Below, one piece after another: positions 28,001-39,902 of a stretch of DNA of 64,000 bases. Position 1 is the first letter of the stretch, and the number at the start of each line of letters is the position of its first letter. The notes under the pieces are model-generated. The model did not search any database and was not told where the DNA came from. It worked only from the letters and a program-made list of their open reading frames with translations. Both the position numbers and the translations under genes were made by a program. The stretch comes from an uncultured bacterium (GTDB taxonomy: Bacteria; Cyanobacteriota; Vampirovibrionia; Gastranaerophilales; Gastranaerophilaceae): contig CAROLD010000001.1 of NCBI GenBank assembly GCA_949035555.1, forward strand, positions 186,001 through 250,000. Direction: 5' to 3'.

Positions 28001-31000
28001 GTGCCGTAAGCTTGTATAATCAAGCTGGCAGACTTTATGGTACGAATATTATAACAGATTCATTATTTAAAAATAATGTTGTTGAAGCTACTGGTTCCGC
28101 TCAAGGTATATCCGGTGGTGCTCTTAGTATAGGAACAACTTATGATGTTAACAGAACAAATAAAGTTGAAATTAGCGGTACTGATTTTATAAATAACCAA
28201 ATTATTAATCACCACGCAAATGGCGCTTCAGGCGGGGGGGCTATAATTGTAAACAACAATTCTGATTATGATGAAGGTTTAAAATTATCTGATGCTACTT
28301 TTGACGGCAACAGTGTAACAGCAACCCGCTCAGAAACAGCCGTAGGGACAACAGTTGCCGGTGGTGGAGCTATATTGACAGGAGGGTCTGCTTTAATTAA
28401 TATTGAAAACTCCGTCTTTAAAAACAATAGTGTTACAGGATTTTCTAACAGTTCCAACGCAGGAGTCTTTACTAAAGGTGGAGCTATTTATTCGCTTGGT
28501 GGCAAATTAACAATATCTAACAGTACATTTGAGAACAACTCAGTAACCAGTACAACTAACGCACACGGCGGAGCTATCTATGCAAAAACCATTGATAACA
28601 TAATAAATTGTACCTTTAAAAATAACTATGTTTCCGGCACAAGCAACATTAGAGGCGGTGCAATAGCCACTGACAGCAATTTAAAAATAACTGCGACTGA
28701 CGGTTTTGTATCTGAAATCAGCGGTAACTACATTATAAACGGCGATGACGAATCTACAAAAGTAAATGAGGGTATCTATGTAAATGCCCCATTCAGCGGT
28801 CACCAATCACTAACCCTTAATGCAGAAAAAGGAGGTCAGCTCCTTATCAAGGATAGAATTAACGGATATAATTATGACATCATCCTAACAGGTGATGAGA
28901 CAGGTAAAATTTCTCTGCATAACGACATCAAGCGTAGTGCTACAGGTAATTTAATCGCAAACAACGTATCTGTTGATTTGGCAGAAGGAGTTACAAGAAG
29001 TTACGATTTCTCTACTATGACTTCTGAAGACTCTGCGAAATGGACATTAGATATCGATTTTGCAAACAAAACTGCCGATAATTTTAAAATTGGTAAAGGT
29101 TCTTCAGGAATTATGTTTATCGATAATCTGAATATCCTCAACACCTCTGATGATGTTGTTACTGTTCAAATTCTTAACGTTACAAATCCTGATGATAATA
29201 TCCAACTGGCATTAGATTCTACAAAAATCAATGTTCAACAAGATTTATTGCTAACCCTTGGTGATACAAACTATAATGACGTTGTTTACCACCAAAACGC
29301 AGGATACGGCGTAGGTACAACTAAAACACTTAACGATAGTATTATACAATTTGTCGACAAAGATTATGATGGACTTAATATTATTAGTGCTTCTAATCTT
29401 AATAGTGACAGATATTTTATCTTCCGCAACTCTGATAAACACACCGTATCAGAAGATTTTGCAATCACTGCAGAAGGTTCATTACATATTCAAGGTATTC
29501 AAGGCGGCGGAATTATATCTGAAATAGACGCTGATAATCATTCGCTATTTAACCTTTCTAACGACACAAAACTATATCTCTCTGATGTTAAACTAACAGG
29601 AACAGAAGATTTGATATATGTTAACAGCCCAAAAGCTGATGTTAATTTATCAAATGTCATTATCGAAGGCAATATTAATGGTCCTAAAGCATTTAACATA
29701 AATATTTCAGGTGAAAATTCAACAATTAATGGAACTGTTCAAAATGCAAGAACTACTCTTAATTCAGGAAGCCTAACATTCAACGAAGACACTTTTGCAA
29801 AAAATGACAGCCTAATCCTTGCAAACGGAAATGTTAATCTTTCTAACGGAAAAATTGAAGATTACCGAATCTATACATTAAATACAAATGACAATGTTGA
29901 TTTTAGTTTAGACTTTGATTTGGCTAATCGTTCAATAGATAGAATTCACACAATTACCAGCACATCTAACGGTATAATTAATATTTCAAATATTAATTAT
30001 ATCTCTGATATAGATGAAAATTCGCAAAGCTTTGTCGTTAAAGTACTCGACACTAATAGAAATAATAATTTGTCTTTAGCGTTGGATGAAAATCTTAACT
30101 ACTACACGGTAAAAGAACTTTCAAGAAACGAAGTCGATGAAGTTGCAATGAATACAGATTTCTCTCATGTTTACTATAACAGAACCAGACACGGCGAACT
30201 TTACGGCGAACTGTATATTACAACATTATCAACTACAAATGACAGTATAGGCTTTAAAATATCTGAAAAATGGGAAACTTCTACCAGCCCTACAACTTCT
30301 CTGGGCGATACTCTTAAACTGGTTAACCAAGCTGATTTAAGCGTTCGTAATTTCAATTCATCACAAGCAACAGATGTCTATACCCTTAAAGATTCGCTCG
30401 GACAAACCGCAAATGGTACTCTTTCTATTAACGGTACTTCCGAAGGCGACGAAAAATCAACCGTTGATTTGAATAATTTTGAAGGTTTCCAAATTGGTGC
30501 AGATACAGTATTTAACGTTAATAATACAAAACTTACAGGAACTCAAGATGTTATTACAATTACAGACTCTTCTGCACAATTGAACCTTAACAATGCTTAC
30601 ATTGATGGTAATATTGTTGGTAATAAAAACTATAAACTCAACATTGCAGGTCTCGGTAATACTACAATTAACGGTTTAGTATCTAATGCAGATGTTTTAG
30701 CGACCAGAGGTGAATTGACGTTTGGTGAAAATACTTTTGCTGATACTTCTACAAGCTTAACTCTTGATTCTGTAAGCGTAAATATGAGAAACGGCGAATT
30801 AGGAAATTACAATATTGCTAATTTAACATCGACTGCCAACGCAAAATATTATCTGGATATTAACCTTGAAACCCAACAAGCTGATACAATTACAACTAAC
30901 GGCTCAGGGGTAATTGTTCTTGACGGCTTCAATATACTTGGAACGCTTGATGATGTTAATATTGATACTAAATTAAAAATCCAAATCCTTAACACCAACA

Positions 31001-34000
31001 GCGATAACTTACAACTGCAACTGAGCGAAAGTATTCTTTCACAATTAGATAAAGAATACGTGTTAAGTACAACCCGTACAGAACGCGGAACAACTGAAAT
31101 TAAAAATATTACAAACTGGAAAGATACCTACCAACGTATTGAACAAGATTTATCGGTCGTAGGACGTTTAAGCCTTGATAAAACAAAAACCGATAATGAT
31201 AGTATTGCGTTAAATCAATTACAAGTAAAAGAAGGTCAGCTATATTATATTCCTGATGATACGCTTAAACTATTCTCTCAGGCTGATATAAATGAAGATA
31301 GACGCTTCTTGTTTGATAGTGCAAATGATATCTATAATTTAGGTGATAACCTTGGCACAACATCCGCAGGAAATATAAGTATTGAAGGGGTAAAAGATAA
31401 TACAGGCAAGATTTCTACAATTAATATGAATTCTCATAATGGTTTTGGATTATCTAATGATACAACCTTAAATATTTCAAATACTAAATTCGAAAATATT
31501 AATAACCGAGATGGTTCAGTAATTAATATTTCAAATGCAGATGCAATTGTAAACTTGAATAATGTAATAATTGGAGAAACTGAAAGTGCTAATGCAATAG
31601 TTAACGCAGGTACAATAAATATGACAGGCGGAAACATCTTGCTAAACAGCGGAATCAAAGGCGGAGGTATCACCAATATTACAGGTTCCGAAGTTGTTCT
31701 AAATGCCGGAACTTCAATTACTCAAAAACAAATTAACGTTCAATCAGGTTCACTAACACTGAGCAATGACAGTATCATTAATGGTATTCTAAGCATCAGC
31801 TCAGAAGGTTCTGCAACTATTACAACAGGAGCTTTGACTTCTGCTTTAGCTAACGATGGGGAATTAAACATCTTCACTGATGGAACATTGGCTTACAACA
31901 TCTCCGGAGAAGGTAAAACTAACATCAATGGCAATATTATAAATAACGCTAAAATATCTCAAGATGTTGATGTTATCTCAGGTTCTCTAACTACATCAGC
32001 TGAAAATGTTACAGGAAATATCAACAACAATGCAGTTGTTACATTAAATGGAACTTTATCATCTGTTGTAACAGGTCTTGGAACCACATATGTTAAAGAT
32101 ACCCTGACATTAGCCGCAGGTGCGGGAATTGCTGGAACATTAAATCTTAATAACGGTTCCGTATCAACAAATGACAGCAAAATTTCTAATTACAATATCG
32201 GCAAAATGACTGGTAACGGAAGCTTCTCACTGGATATAGATGTATTAACAAAAACATCCGATAAATTCACTGTCGGTGCAGGTTCAAACGGTACTGTCTT
32301 TATTGACAGCATTAATCTGAAAAATGCTGATAGTTTTGATAATACATTTAAAGTTCAAATTCTTGATTCCGCTGACAGTTCAATAAAACTAGCTTTGAAT
32401 GATGAAATTGGAAAAGTTGACTATAAAATTGGCGAAACTTCAAGACAAGAACAAGATTCAGTAAATAGTGTTACTAACTATAAAACAACTTATCTGACCT
32501 ACAATCGTAAAGGCGATATATACGGTAATCTTGCACTTGGTCAAACTAAAACAGAAAACGACAGTATTCTAATTAATACAAAAGAAACAAGATGGGCACA
32601 AGATAGAACTACAACCGGAACTCTCGGCGATACTCTTGTCCTTTGGAATACACTTGATTCAGATACAAATAAAGAATTTGTAATTGATAAAGTTGATACA
32701 TACACAGTATCCAGCGTTGACTCTGTAACAGGATTAGGCGCAACAAAAGGTAAAAATGTTACTGTTTCAGGTGTTTCTGAAAGCGCCGCGTCTAAATCTG
32801 CAATAAACTTCAACAATAAAACAGGTTTTGAACTTACTAATGACACAACCTTAAACATCAATAATACAAAATTAACGAATGCAAAAGACGATGTTGTTAT
32901 TGCAGTTACTAACAAAGATGCTGTGGTAAACCTAAATAATGCATATATTGACGGAAATATTAACGGTTTTGATAATACAAAAATCAATATCTCCGGTGAT
33001 AATATTACAACCTTGGATGGTAAAGTTTCTAATTCAACAGTAGAAGTGGCAAATAGCGGTTTGAAATTTAATACAAACACTTTTGAAAGCTCTGATACTC
33101 TATTAATTGTTAATGGTGGTAATGTTAACCTTGATAACGACGGAAAAATTGAAAAATATATCATTAATGAACTTTTATCTAACCAAGATACAAAATACTC
33201 TATTGATATTGATCTTCAAAACCAATTATCAGATACTATTAACGTAAAATCAGGTTCAGGTATAATTACAATTGATAATTTGAATATCAAAGGTTCTCCT
33301 GAAAATGTTAATAAGGATTATAAAATCCAAATTCTTGATGTTGAATCCGGAGATTTACAATTAGCATTAAGTACTAAAGCTCAAGAGCAATTAGGACACG
33401 AAGAATACCTAATCGGAACCCACGTTGAAACAATAGAAGATACTATAAAACAAGCTACTAACGTAAATGATGTTTATGAACGATACACCCAGACAACATA
33501 TACTTACGGAACATTGTCCCTTGTATCTACCAAAACAGAAAATGACAGTATCGGTATAAAAATTTCTAAAACAGTTACTGAAGATAAAGTTCTTGACGGT
33601 ATAATGGGCGATACATTAAAACTTGTCAATAATTCAGCAGAACATGCTTCTAAGTCATTTGAATTCAATTCCGCAGACGAAGTTTACACTACTAAAGACA
33701 ATCTCGGTAAAACCGCAGGAGCTTTAGAAATTAAAGGTGTAAGCTCAAACGGACAATATTCAACAATTGAAATGAACAAGTTCTCAGGTTTTGAACTTGA
33801 CGAAAATTCAGAATTAAATATTTCAAATATTCAAATTAGAAATGCAGAAGCTGAAAATGGTGCAATTATATACGCTGATACTTCTGAAAGCAAGATTTCA
33901 CTGGAAAATGTAAACATTGTAGATAACACTGCAAGAAGTGAACACGGCGGAGCAATTTATTCAAAATCAGATGTTACATTAACAGCAAATGCAGGAAATT

Positions 34001-35793
34001 CTCTAATCAAAGGCAATAAAACTGCAGTAGATGATGAAGCCGTATACCTTGGTCAAGATGCAACACTAACCCTCAATGCAATTCAAAAAGGTGAAATCAG
34101 CATTGATGATAAAATCAATGGTGAAGAAAATTATTCTGTAAAAATAACAGGTGATGAAACAGGTAAAATCAATCTAAACAACAAAATTTCAAATGCAAAC
34201 ATTGATATGGAAAACGTAACCTTACGTCTATCAACCGATAACAGCTTTGAAACAAGTAATTTTACAATTAACTCAGGTACATTAGACTTAGTAAACGGTA
34301 TTGCACAACAACAACTTGCACAATCCTTCCATGTAACCGGTTCATTTAACCTTAATGCTGATGTTGATTTGGCTAAGGAAATAATGGACAGACTACCTGA
34401 AAATACTACAATTGCACCTGAGGCTTATATCAATGTTGATAAATTAAACTTAATATCAGATACTCAAAAAGCATCTGTTGAAATACCTTTTGCAAATGAA
34501 CAATTTAAAGATCAGGTTAAATATATCGGCTCTGAAAAACTTTCAAAAGATACTCAAATAACAGCATATTCACCAATCTATAAATATGACGTAAAATATG
34601 AAAATAGAGACGATTTAGGTTATTTTGTATTCTCACACGCTATATCCGGCGGAGGAAATTCAAGCGGAGGAAATGCAGGTTCATTTAACCCTGCGGTATT
34701 GTCAACTCCGGTAACAGCTCAATCAGGTACTTATAACGTAATTAATCAAACATTAAATTATGCGTTTGAACATGCAGATACATTTACGTTATTACCTGAA
34801 TTTGACAGAATGGCTATTTTATCAGGTAACAAATATGCAATCTTATCTGATGGAACAATGGCTTACAATGATACAAAAAATCGAGAAATCTGGTTCCACC
34901 CGTTTGCAACGTTCGAAAGTATCCCGCTTAAAAACGGACCAAAAGTTAACACAACAACTTACGGTTCATTAGCTGGCGGGAATAGCGAACTGCGTCAATT
35001 GCACAATGGCTGGAGCACCGTAACAACTGTATTTACAGGTTATAGCGGTTCAAGCCAAAATTATGCAGGTGTAAGTACATACCAAAATGGAGGTCTGCTT
35101 GGTGCTACTCAAACCTGGTATAAAGGCAATTTCTATACAGCCTTAACTGCTACGGCAGGGGCTAATGTCGGAGAATCTCATACAATGTATGGTTCTGAAG
35201 ATTTCACAAGTTTACTTGGAGCAATTGCATCAAAAAGCGGATATAACTTTGATTTTGCAGATGGTAAATTTACTGTCCAGCCTTCAATGTTAATGTCTTA
35301 CAGCTTCATAAAAACATTTGACTACAAAAATGCAGCCGGAGTAAACATTGAATCTTCACCGGTTCACGTTATTCAAATTCATCCAAACGTAAGATTCATA
35401 GCAAATACGAAAAACGGATGGCAGCCATATGCCTCTGTTGGAATGGTTTGGAATGTTCTTGATGACTCTAAAGTTATGGCAAATGATGTCCGCCTGCCCG
35501 GATTGAGTGTAAAACCATTTGTAGAATATGGCTTAGGTATTCAAAAACGCTGGGGCGAAAGCTTTACTGCACAAGGTCAGGCTATGGTCAGAAGCGGTGG
35601 AAGAAATGGTATTGCCTTGACTGCAGGATTCAAATGGACATTGGGCAAAAAACATAAGCCCACAGTTGAACAAGTTAAAAACACAAATATTATAAAAACA
35701 AGTGAAGATCGTACTATATTAAAACAGCTTTCTAATCTGCCGGATAGTCAATCTTCAAAAACTTCAAATCAGGCAACTTTTAAGAAGTTATAG
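22044..35793 (+). CDS. giant autotransporter, about 4,580 aa, currently out of frame at a G10 tract (phase-variable candidate)
   Basis: ATG 22044 follows AAAGAGG and opens a signal peptide (MKKVDLTSCIENAIKTLISL). With the present 10 Gs (22111-22120) the frame ends at TAG 22179. Dropping one G or adding two restores VALKALSIAALAGCVSF and the cleavage region SNSAGAAE in the frame of the 4.5-kb-codon ORF that runs to 35793. The passenger mixes beta-helix turns (GGAIYN-type) with seven copies of a module starting (L/M)GDTLKL...; a linker near 34650 precedes a C-terminal barrel (34890-35660) homologous to the 1324-residue protein. A tail of about 50 residues ends TFKKL. The reported 22216 start is only an internal TTG. 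Confidence 0.85.
22111..22120. repeat. G10 homopolymer in the signal-peptide coding region
   Basis: Ten consecutive Gs between the n-region and hydrophobic core of the giant autotransporter's signal peptide. The gene is in frame with 6, 9 or 12 Gs and out of frame with 10. Slipped-strand mispairing at such tracts is a classic on/off switch. A sequencing or assembly miscount is the alternative. Confidence 0.85.
24005..34600 (+). repeat. seven divergent copies of a passenger module
   Basis: Related segments begin near 24007, 26565, 29356, 30301, 31254, 32623 and 33604. Each has a GDTL-like opening, an F-F-S-x-D-x-Y strand, a NLG-T-G-L-I-G segment, S(T/A)I(D/N)(M/L), a GF-L turn and LNI-NT. The last four form a near-tandem array with spacings of about 950-1370 bp. 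Copies share protein pattern more than DNA identity. Confidence 0.7.
28234..28240. repeat. G7 run inside the giant autotransporter passenger
   Basis: Seven Gs encode part of a GASGGGAIIV beta-helix turn; the frame is intact here. A slip would truncate the protein before the barrel. Confidence 0.5.
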
Positions 35794-36558
35794 AATTTTA
35801 TAATCAATTCCGTGTTTTTCAAAAAGTTCGTTAAAAAATTTCGAATGTAATTGAATTTTGTCCATACCCAAAGACATATAAAAATTACTCATGAGATTAT
35901 AATAATTCATCTCCTCGGCAAAGGTTTGCCCTGAACCTTTACTGCTTATATTCTTGTAAAACTTTTCAAAAAATTTACACACATCTTGTTCCAATTGTTC
36001 CGAGGATGATGAACTCTCTATTCGCTTTAATAATTGGTTAGATTTATCTGTAATTTCCTGAGCAGTCTTTTTGTCAAAACAACAAGTCCACTTTTTACAA
36101 GACTCTAGTGCATCTATTACGCTGGTCCAGTTCCCAGCTTCTTGTACAGTCTGGATTCCGTCAATATCAAAGTTGTATTTCAAATGAAACGGGACTGCCT
36201 CAAATCGAGAAACAATATTATTAGATTTAAGATTATTTTCCTTCATCAGCATAATACTTATAAGGCGCATCAACTCGGCATAGCCCCGATTTTGATGATA
36301 ATAATCGGTTTCTATATTCAAACCGCTAAACACATTTTTTAACTTATCAATAAAATACGTATGAGTTGCAACTGGTTTAGGATTATCACATTCAAATATA
36401 TCCGTAACAAATGAAGTATTATTTGAATCAAGATTTTGTTTCACCAAAACCTCAATAGGCTTATGTTGTGTTTCCAACTTAAACGGCTTAAGAACTTGAA
36501 CACCATTCAATTCTACAAATTGAGGCTTTATAAGAGTTAAGGGAGAATATACTTTCAT
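35788..36558 (-). CDS. GNAT-like hypothetical protein
   Basis: 256 residues. The block YHQNRGYAELMRLISIMLMK near residue 88, followed by NIVSRFEAVPFHLKYNFDI, resembles the acetyl-CoA-binding RGxG segment and the late strand (A..FH.K.GF) of GNAT acetyltransferases, though RGYAEL lacks a second glycine. The C-terminal half is helical and unassigned. It starts 3 nt after the stop of the kinase-ART gene, so the two are cotranscribed. Its last 6 bp overlap the 3' end of the giant autotransporter on the other strand. It may act as a modifier, or as an immunity or accessory protein, of its upstream neighbour; that is speculation. Confidence 0.5.
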   Translation of the reverse strand: MKVYSPLTLIKPQFVELNGVQVLKPFKLETQHKPIEVLVKQNLDSNNTSFVTDIFECDNPKPVATHTYFIDKLKNVFSGLNIETDYYHQNRGYAELMRLISIMLMKENNLKSNNIVSRFEAVPFHLKYNFDIDGIQTVQEAGNWTSVIDALESCKKWTCCFDKKTAQEITDKSNQLLKRIESSSSSEQLEQDVCKFFEKFYKNISSKGSGQTFAEEMNYYNLMSNFYMSLGMDKIQLHSKFFNELFEKHGIDYKIL

Positions 36559-36561
36559 TAC

Positions 36562-38622
36562 CTACACTTCCTGCATATGAACTTCCCAGCGTAAGTAGCC
36601 TTCACCGGTATGCGGATCAATACATTCGACGCACTCTTTATCCAAAATTCTGAACTGTTCGCCTGCTCGATAAACCACTTCCTGATTATAACCTGTATTG
36701 TAGGCTCTTGAGGTTTCTGATTTCGGATGCATTATGAATTTAACATTCAAAGCTGGTAGATGGTCACCATAATCAAATTCAGCATATGTTTTATGAGTCG
36801 AACAACATTGACGTCTCGGAACAGTGTAAACTTCTCCGACTTTTGGAAGGTCACGTGTTACAAATTTTTCAGCGTCTTTTTTCTTTATCCAGTGATAAAC
36901 AGGTTCGAATTCGAACTCTGACACATAATCCTTTTCTGCAATATCCTGTCCGCCGCCGCATTTTGTTTTAATAGGATGAGAGGAATTATATCTTCTGCCT
37001 GTTTGCATTACTGCATCCTGTAATTCATCAGACGAAAATTTAAAATTACCAAGATGAGCCTTCTGCCAACATTTATGAATAAATGCATCTGATGCATCTT
37101 CCGGAATTTTTGGCAGAGTGTCTTTTATTTCACACTCAATATCACGTCTGCGTTGGGCTTGCAATTCTTTTATCGCTTGTGCACGTTCTTTCGGAGTTAA
37201 AGGACGGCTTGGAGCTGGTGAATCTGCTTCATATTTTAACTTTGATTTAATTGTCTTAATACGAAGAGCTTCAATTTGTTTAAGTTTTTTTGCACGTAAT
37301 TTTGTAAGCCTTGTTACATACGAAGAAGCTGTTTCTCCATCTTTCATAGGTGTTTTTTCGGCGATTTTTGAAAGATTAAAAAACATTCTTGTATAAAATT
37401 CTTCCATTGCGCATAATTTCATCAAATTAGCTTTATCTTTAGGAGCTCTGATATCAAGTCCGTCTTCGGCAACCTCACGTAAAAACGAAGTAATTTCATC
37501 TTGCGAAATTTTAACTCCGCGTCCCTCAATTGTCTTTAATTCTTCGATTAAATTATTTGCAACAGATTTTGACGGGGGCATAATTATACTATTGTTTTTG
37601 TCTTCTATAATTGCAGAATTTAAACGTTTAGACAAAATTTCAGACAGAGTTTCAGAATTAAAAACCAATTTTTCAGAAGCCTGTTGAGTAACTCTTGACA
37701 AATAACCTTCTAAGCTTCTTTCAGTTTTTGGAGTTTCTTTTATCTCTGCAAGAACCGCATTCATATAATTCCTGCGATTAATCAAAGTTTGAGCTAATTC
37801 TTTATCTGCAACAGTATCAATAATAGCTTTATCAGAAATATTGCAGACTTTTTCAAACGATTTTATCAAATCTTCTTGTGTCATAGAAGAATAGATTTCT
37901 GTACTTGTCCAATTTCTACCGTCAACAAGAGTGGTAAGCTCATCTACTTTATCTCCGAAATTTGGTTTTAATTTACCTTGTGCCCGATAACGTAAGGCTC
38001 CGCCATTATCAATTTTGAAAGAATGACCATTCCTTAAAAATGTATTTCCGTGGAGTAAAGAATCCCAATTTGCAAGCCAGGCATCCGCAGCGAAGCCTTC
38101 ATAAAGCTTATTGGAATTACCGCTTAATGGCTCCAAATTAGGGACATATCTGCTTGCCAAACCTTTAATATTTCCGTTTATAGTAATCGGAACAACTTCA
38201 GGAGCATCAATACCCGCAAGACGGTATAATTTTGAGGCTAGAATTTCGGATTCAATATGCCCTTCTTTTTCAGCATCTTGAGCATATTTTACATAATATA
38301 AGCCTCCTGTTTTTTCATTTTTTGCCCAGAAGGCATCCTGAGAACCCATTTGAGAACCGCTAAATCTGCTCCAAATACCTTCCTCGCCGTTCAAAGAAAT
38401 TTTGATTGGCTCAGAAGAATAATCTGCACGAAGCATCTTTTCAAACTTAAGTTTTTCACAGTCTTGAATTATGTCAGCTTTATGCGGAGCATATCTCAAA
38501 CCTTCAAGATTAATCTCTTTTAAAGGTGTTCTTCTAATGTATGAAATACTTGGAGTTACATAATCATTAGCGGATTTTATACACGCATTTACAATATTGG
38601 AACCAAGCTTATTTATATTCAT
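36562..38622 (-). CDS. HipA/PI-kinase-like domain fused to putative ADP-ribosyltransferase domain (candidate effector)
   Basis: 686 residues. Residues about 65-290 carry a kinase-like fold: GLYYVKYAQDAEKEGHIESE (lysine and glutamate), SKLYRLAGIDAPEVVPI, DAWLANWDSLLHGNTF and FKIDNGGALRYRA, as in HipA and phosphatidylinositol-kinase-like effectors. A charged helical middle follows. The last 130 residues (YHWIKKKDAEKFV, FIMHPKSETSRAYNTGYNQE, VVYRAGEQFRIL) resemble the arginine-type ADP-ribosyltransferase fold, with an NQE-VV-RAG-F block that could hold the catalytic glutamate. There is no signal peptide. The start has AAGG. Such fusions are typical of secreted or host-directed toxins. Both activities are inferred from motifs. 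Confidence 0.55.
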   Translation of the reverse strand: MNINKLGSNIVNACIKSANDYVTPSISYIRRTPLKEINLEGLRYAPHKADIIQDCEKLKFEKMLRADYSSEPIKISLNGEEGIWSRFSGSQMGSQDAFWAKNEKTGGLYYVKYAQDAEKEGHIESEILASKLYRLAGIDAPEVVPITINGNIKGLASRYVPNLEPLSGNSNKLYEGFAADAWLANWDSLLHGNTFLRNGHSFKIDNGGALRYRAQGKLKPNFGDKVDELTTLVDGRNWTSTEIYSSMTQEDLIKSFEKVCNISDKAIIDTVADKELAQTLINRRNYMNAVLAEIKETPKTERSLEGYLSRVTQQASEKLVFNSETLSEILSKRLNSAIIEDKNNSIIMPPSKSVANNLIEELKTIEGRGVKISQDEITSFLREVAEDGLDIRAPKDKANLMKLCAMEEFYTRMFFNLSKIAEKTPMKDGETASSYVTRLTKLRAKKLKQIEALRIKTIKSKLKYEADSPAPSRPLTPKERAQAIKELQAQRRRDIECEIKDTLPKIPEDASDAFIHKCWQKAHLGNFKFSSDELQDAVMQTGRRYNSSHPIKTKCGGGQDIAEKDYVSEFEFEPVYHWIKKKDAEKFVTRDLPKVGEVYTVPRRQCCSTHKTYAEFDYGDHLPALNVKFIMHPKSETSRAYNTGYNQEVVYRAGEQFRILDKECVECIDPHTGEGYLRWEVHMQEV

Positions 38623-38693
38623 AGCAAAACCTTATCTTACCTACATATATAATAAGTAATTTACTATGAAAAACTTGCTATTTTATTACAAAA

Positions 38694-38720
38694 AATAAAG
38701 AGGTCTTATGACCTCTTTTT
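38694..38720 (-). terminator. terminator overlapping the end of trpB
   Basis: AAAGAGGTC/GACCTCTTT stem with the trpB stop codon in its loop. The minus strand continues into ATTTTTTG, so no trpA is cotranscribed. Confidence 0.8.
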
Positions 38721-39902
38721 CAGTACAAATTCAATATCCTTATCCCCTCTGCCCGATAGGTTAACAAGAATTTTTTTATTCGGATATTTTTTAGCAAGTT
38801 TAATTCCGTAAGCTACAGCGTGTGAACTTTCAAGAGCCGGAATAATACCTTCTAAACGCGATAATTCATAAAAAGCTTCTACAGCTTCATCGTCACTTGC
38901 CGTATCATAAGAAACTCTGCCAATATCTTTGAGGAAACAATGCTTAGGACCTACACCCGGATAATCCAAACCGCTCGCGGCAGAATATGCGTCACAAACA
39001 TTGCCTTCATCATCCTGTAATAAAATACATTTGAACCCATGAATAATACCTTCTTTACCATAAGTTAAACTTGCGGCATTATCACCCGCGCCATCTCCGC
39101 GCCCGAGAGGCTCTACACCGAAAAGCCGTACATCATTATCATCTAAAAATCCGTTAAATAACCCTATTGCGTTAGAGCCGCCACCAACACATGCAACCGC
39201 AAAATCAGGCAAGGTACCTGTCAAATCTAAAAATTGTTCTCTGGCTTCTCTGCCGATTACTGACTGAAAATGTTCAACAATCATTGGAAACGGATGAGGT
39301 CCGACAACAGAACCGATTGCATAAATTGCAGTTTCATATTCTGACATATATGCGCTAAAAGCTTCATCTACAGCTTCTTTTAATGTTCGGGAGCCGCTTT
39401 TTACGCTAATTACATTTGCTCCCAGAATTTTCATTCTGTCAACATTGGGCTTTTCTTTTATAATATCAACTTCACCCATATAAACATCACATTCAAGCCC
39501 CATAATTGCCGCAGAAGTTGCAATTGCAACCCCATGCTGCCCTGCGCCTGTCTCTGCAATAATCTTCTTTTTGCCCATTTTTTTTGCAAGTAAAGCTTCA
39601 CCTAAAGAATGATTGATTTTATGCGCACCTGTATGGTTCAAATCTTCACGTTTAAAATATATTTCACTGCCGTATTTTTCTGAAAGATTTTTTGCATAAT
39701 AAACAGGGCTTGGACGTCCTGCATAATGTTTTAACAAATAGTCCAACTCATTATTAAATTCCTCATCATCTTTTAATTCTAAAAATGTCTTCGTAATCTT
39801 ATCAAATTCCTGCTTTAATTCATCCGGCAGGAACTGTCCGCCAAATTTTCCAAAAAATCCGTCTTCTGTTGGCAATATATTATTAAGCTTTTTTGTTTCC
39901 AT
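38706..39902 (-). CDS. trpB: tryptophan synthase beta subunit
   Basis: Condenses indole with serine using PLP. The PLP lysine lies in NHTGAHKINHSLGEALLAKK; the phosphate-binding loop is CVGGGSNAIGLF; YSAASGLDYPGVGP and the C-terminal NLSGRGDKD are typical of the alpha-dependent TrpB1 class. Full length at 398 residues. It overlaps the 3' end of trpR by 20 nt and its AAGGAG lies within trpR, so the two are translationally linked. No trpA or other trp gene is in the window, and a terminator follows directly. An indole-salvage role is possible. Confidence 0.97.
   Translation of the reverse strand: METKKLNNILPTEDGFFGKFGGQFLPDELKQEFDKITKTFLELKDDEEFNNELDYLLKHYAGRPSPVYYAKNLSEKYGSEIYFKREDLNHTGAHKINHSLGEALLAKKMGKKKIIAETGAGQHGVAIATSAAIMGLECDVYMGEVDIIKEKPNVDRMKILGANVISVKSGSRTLKEAVDEAFSAYMSEYETAIYAIGSVVGPHPFPMIVEHFQSVIGREAREQFLDLTGTLPDFAVACVGGGSNAIGLFNGFLDDNDVRLFGVEPLGRGDGAGDNAASLTYGKEGIIHGFKCILLQDDEGNVCDAYSAASGLDYPGVGPKHCFLKDIGRVSYDTASDDEAVEAFYELSRLEGIIPALESSHAVAYGIKLAKKYPNKKILVNLSGRGDKDIEFVLKKRS

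Noticed and set aside
32541..33164. Minus-strand ORF of 207 residues inside the giant autotransporter
   Set aside because: Low-complexity antisense frame, no ribosome-binding site, caused by biased codon use on the coding strand.
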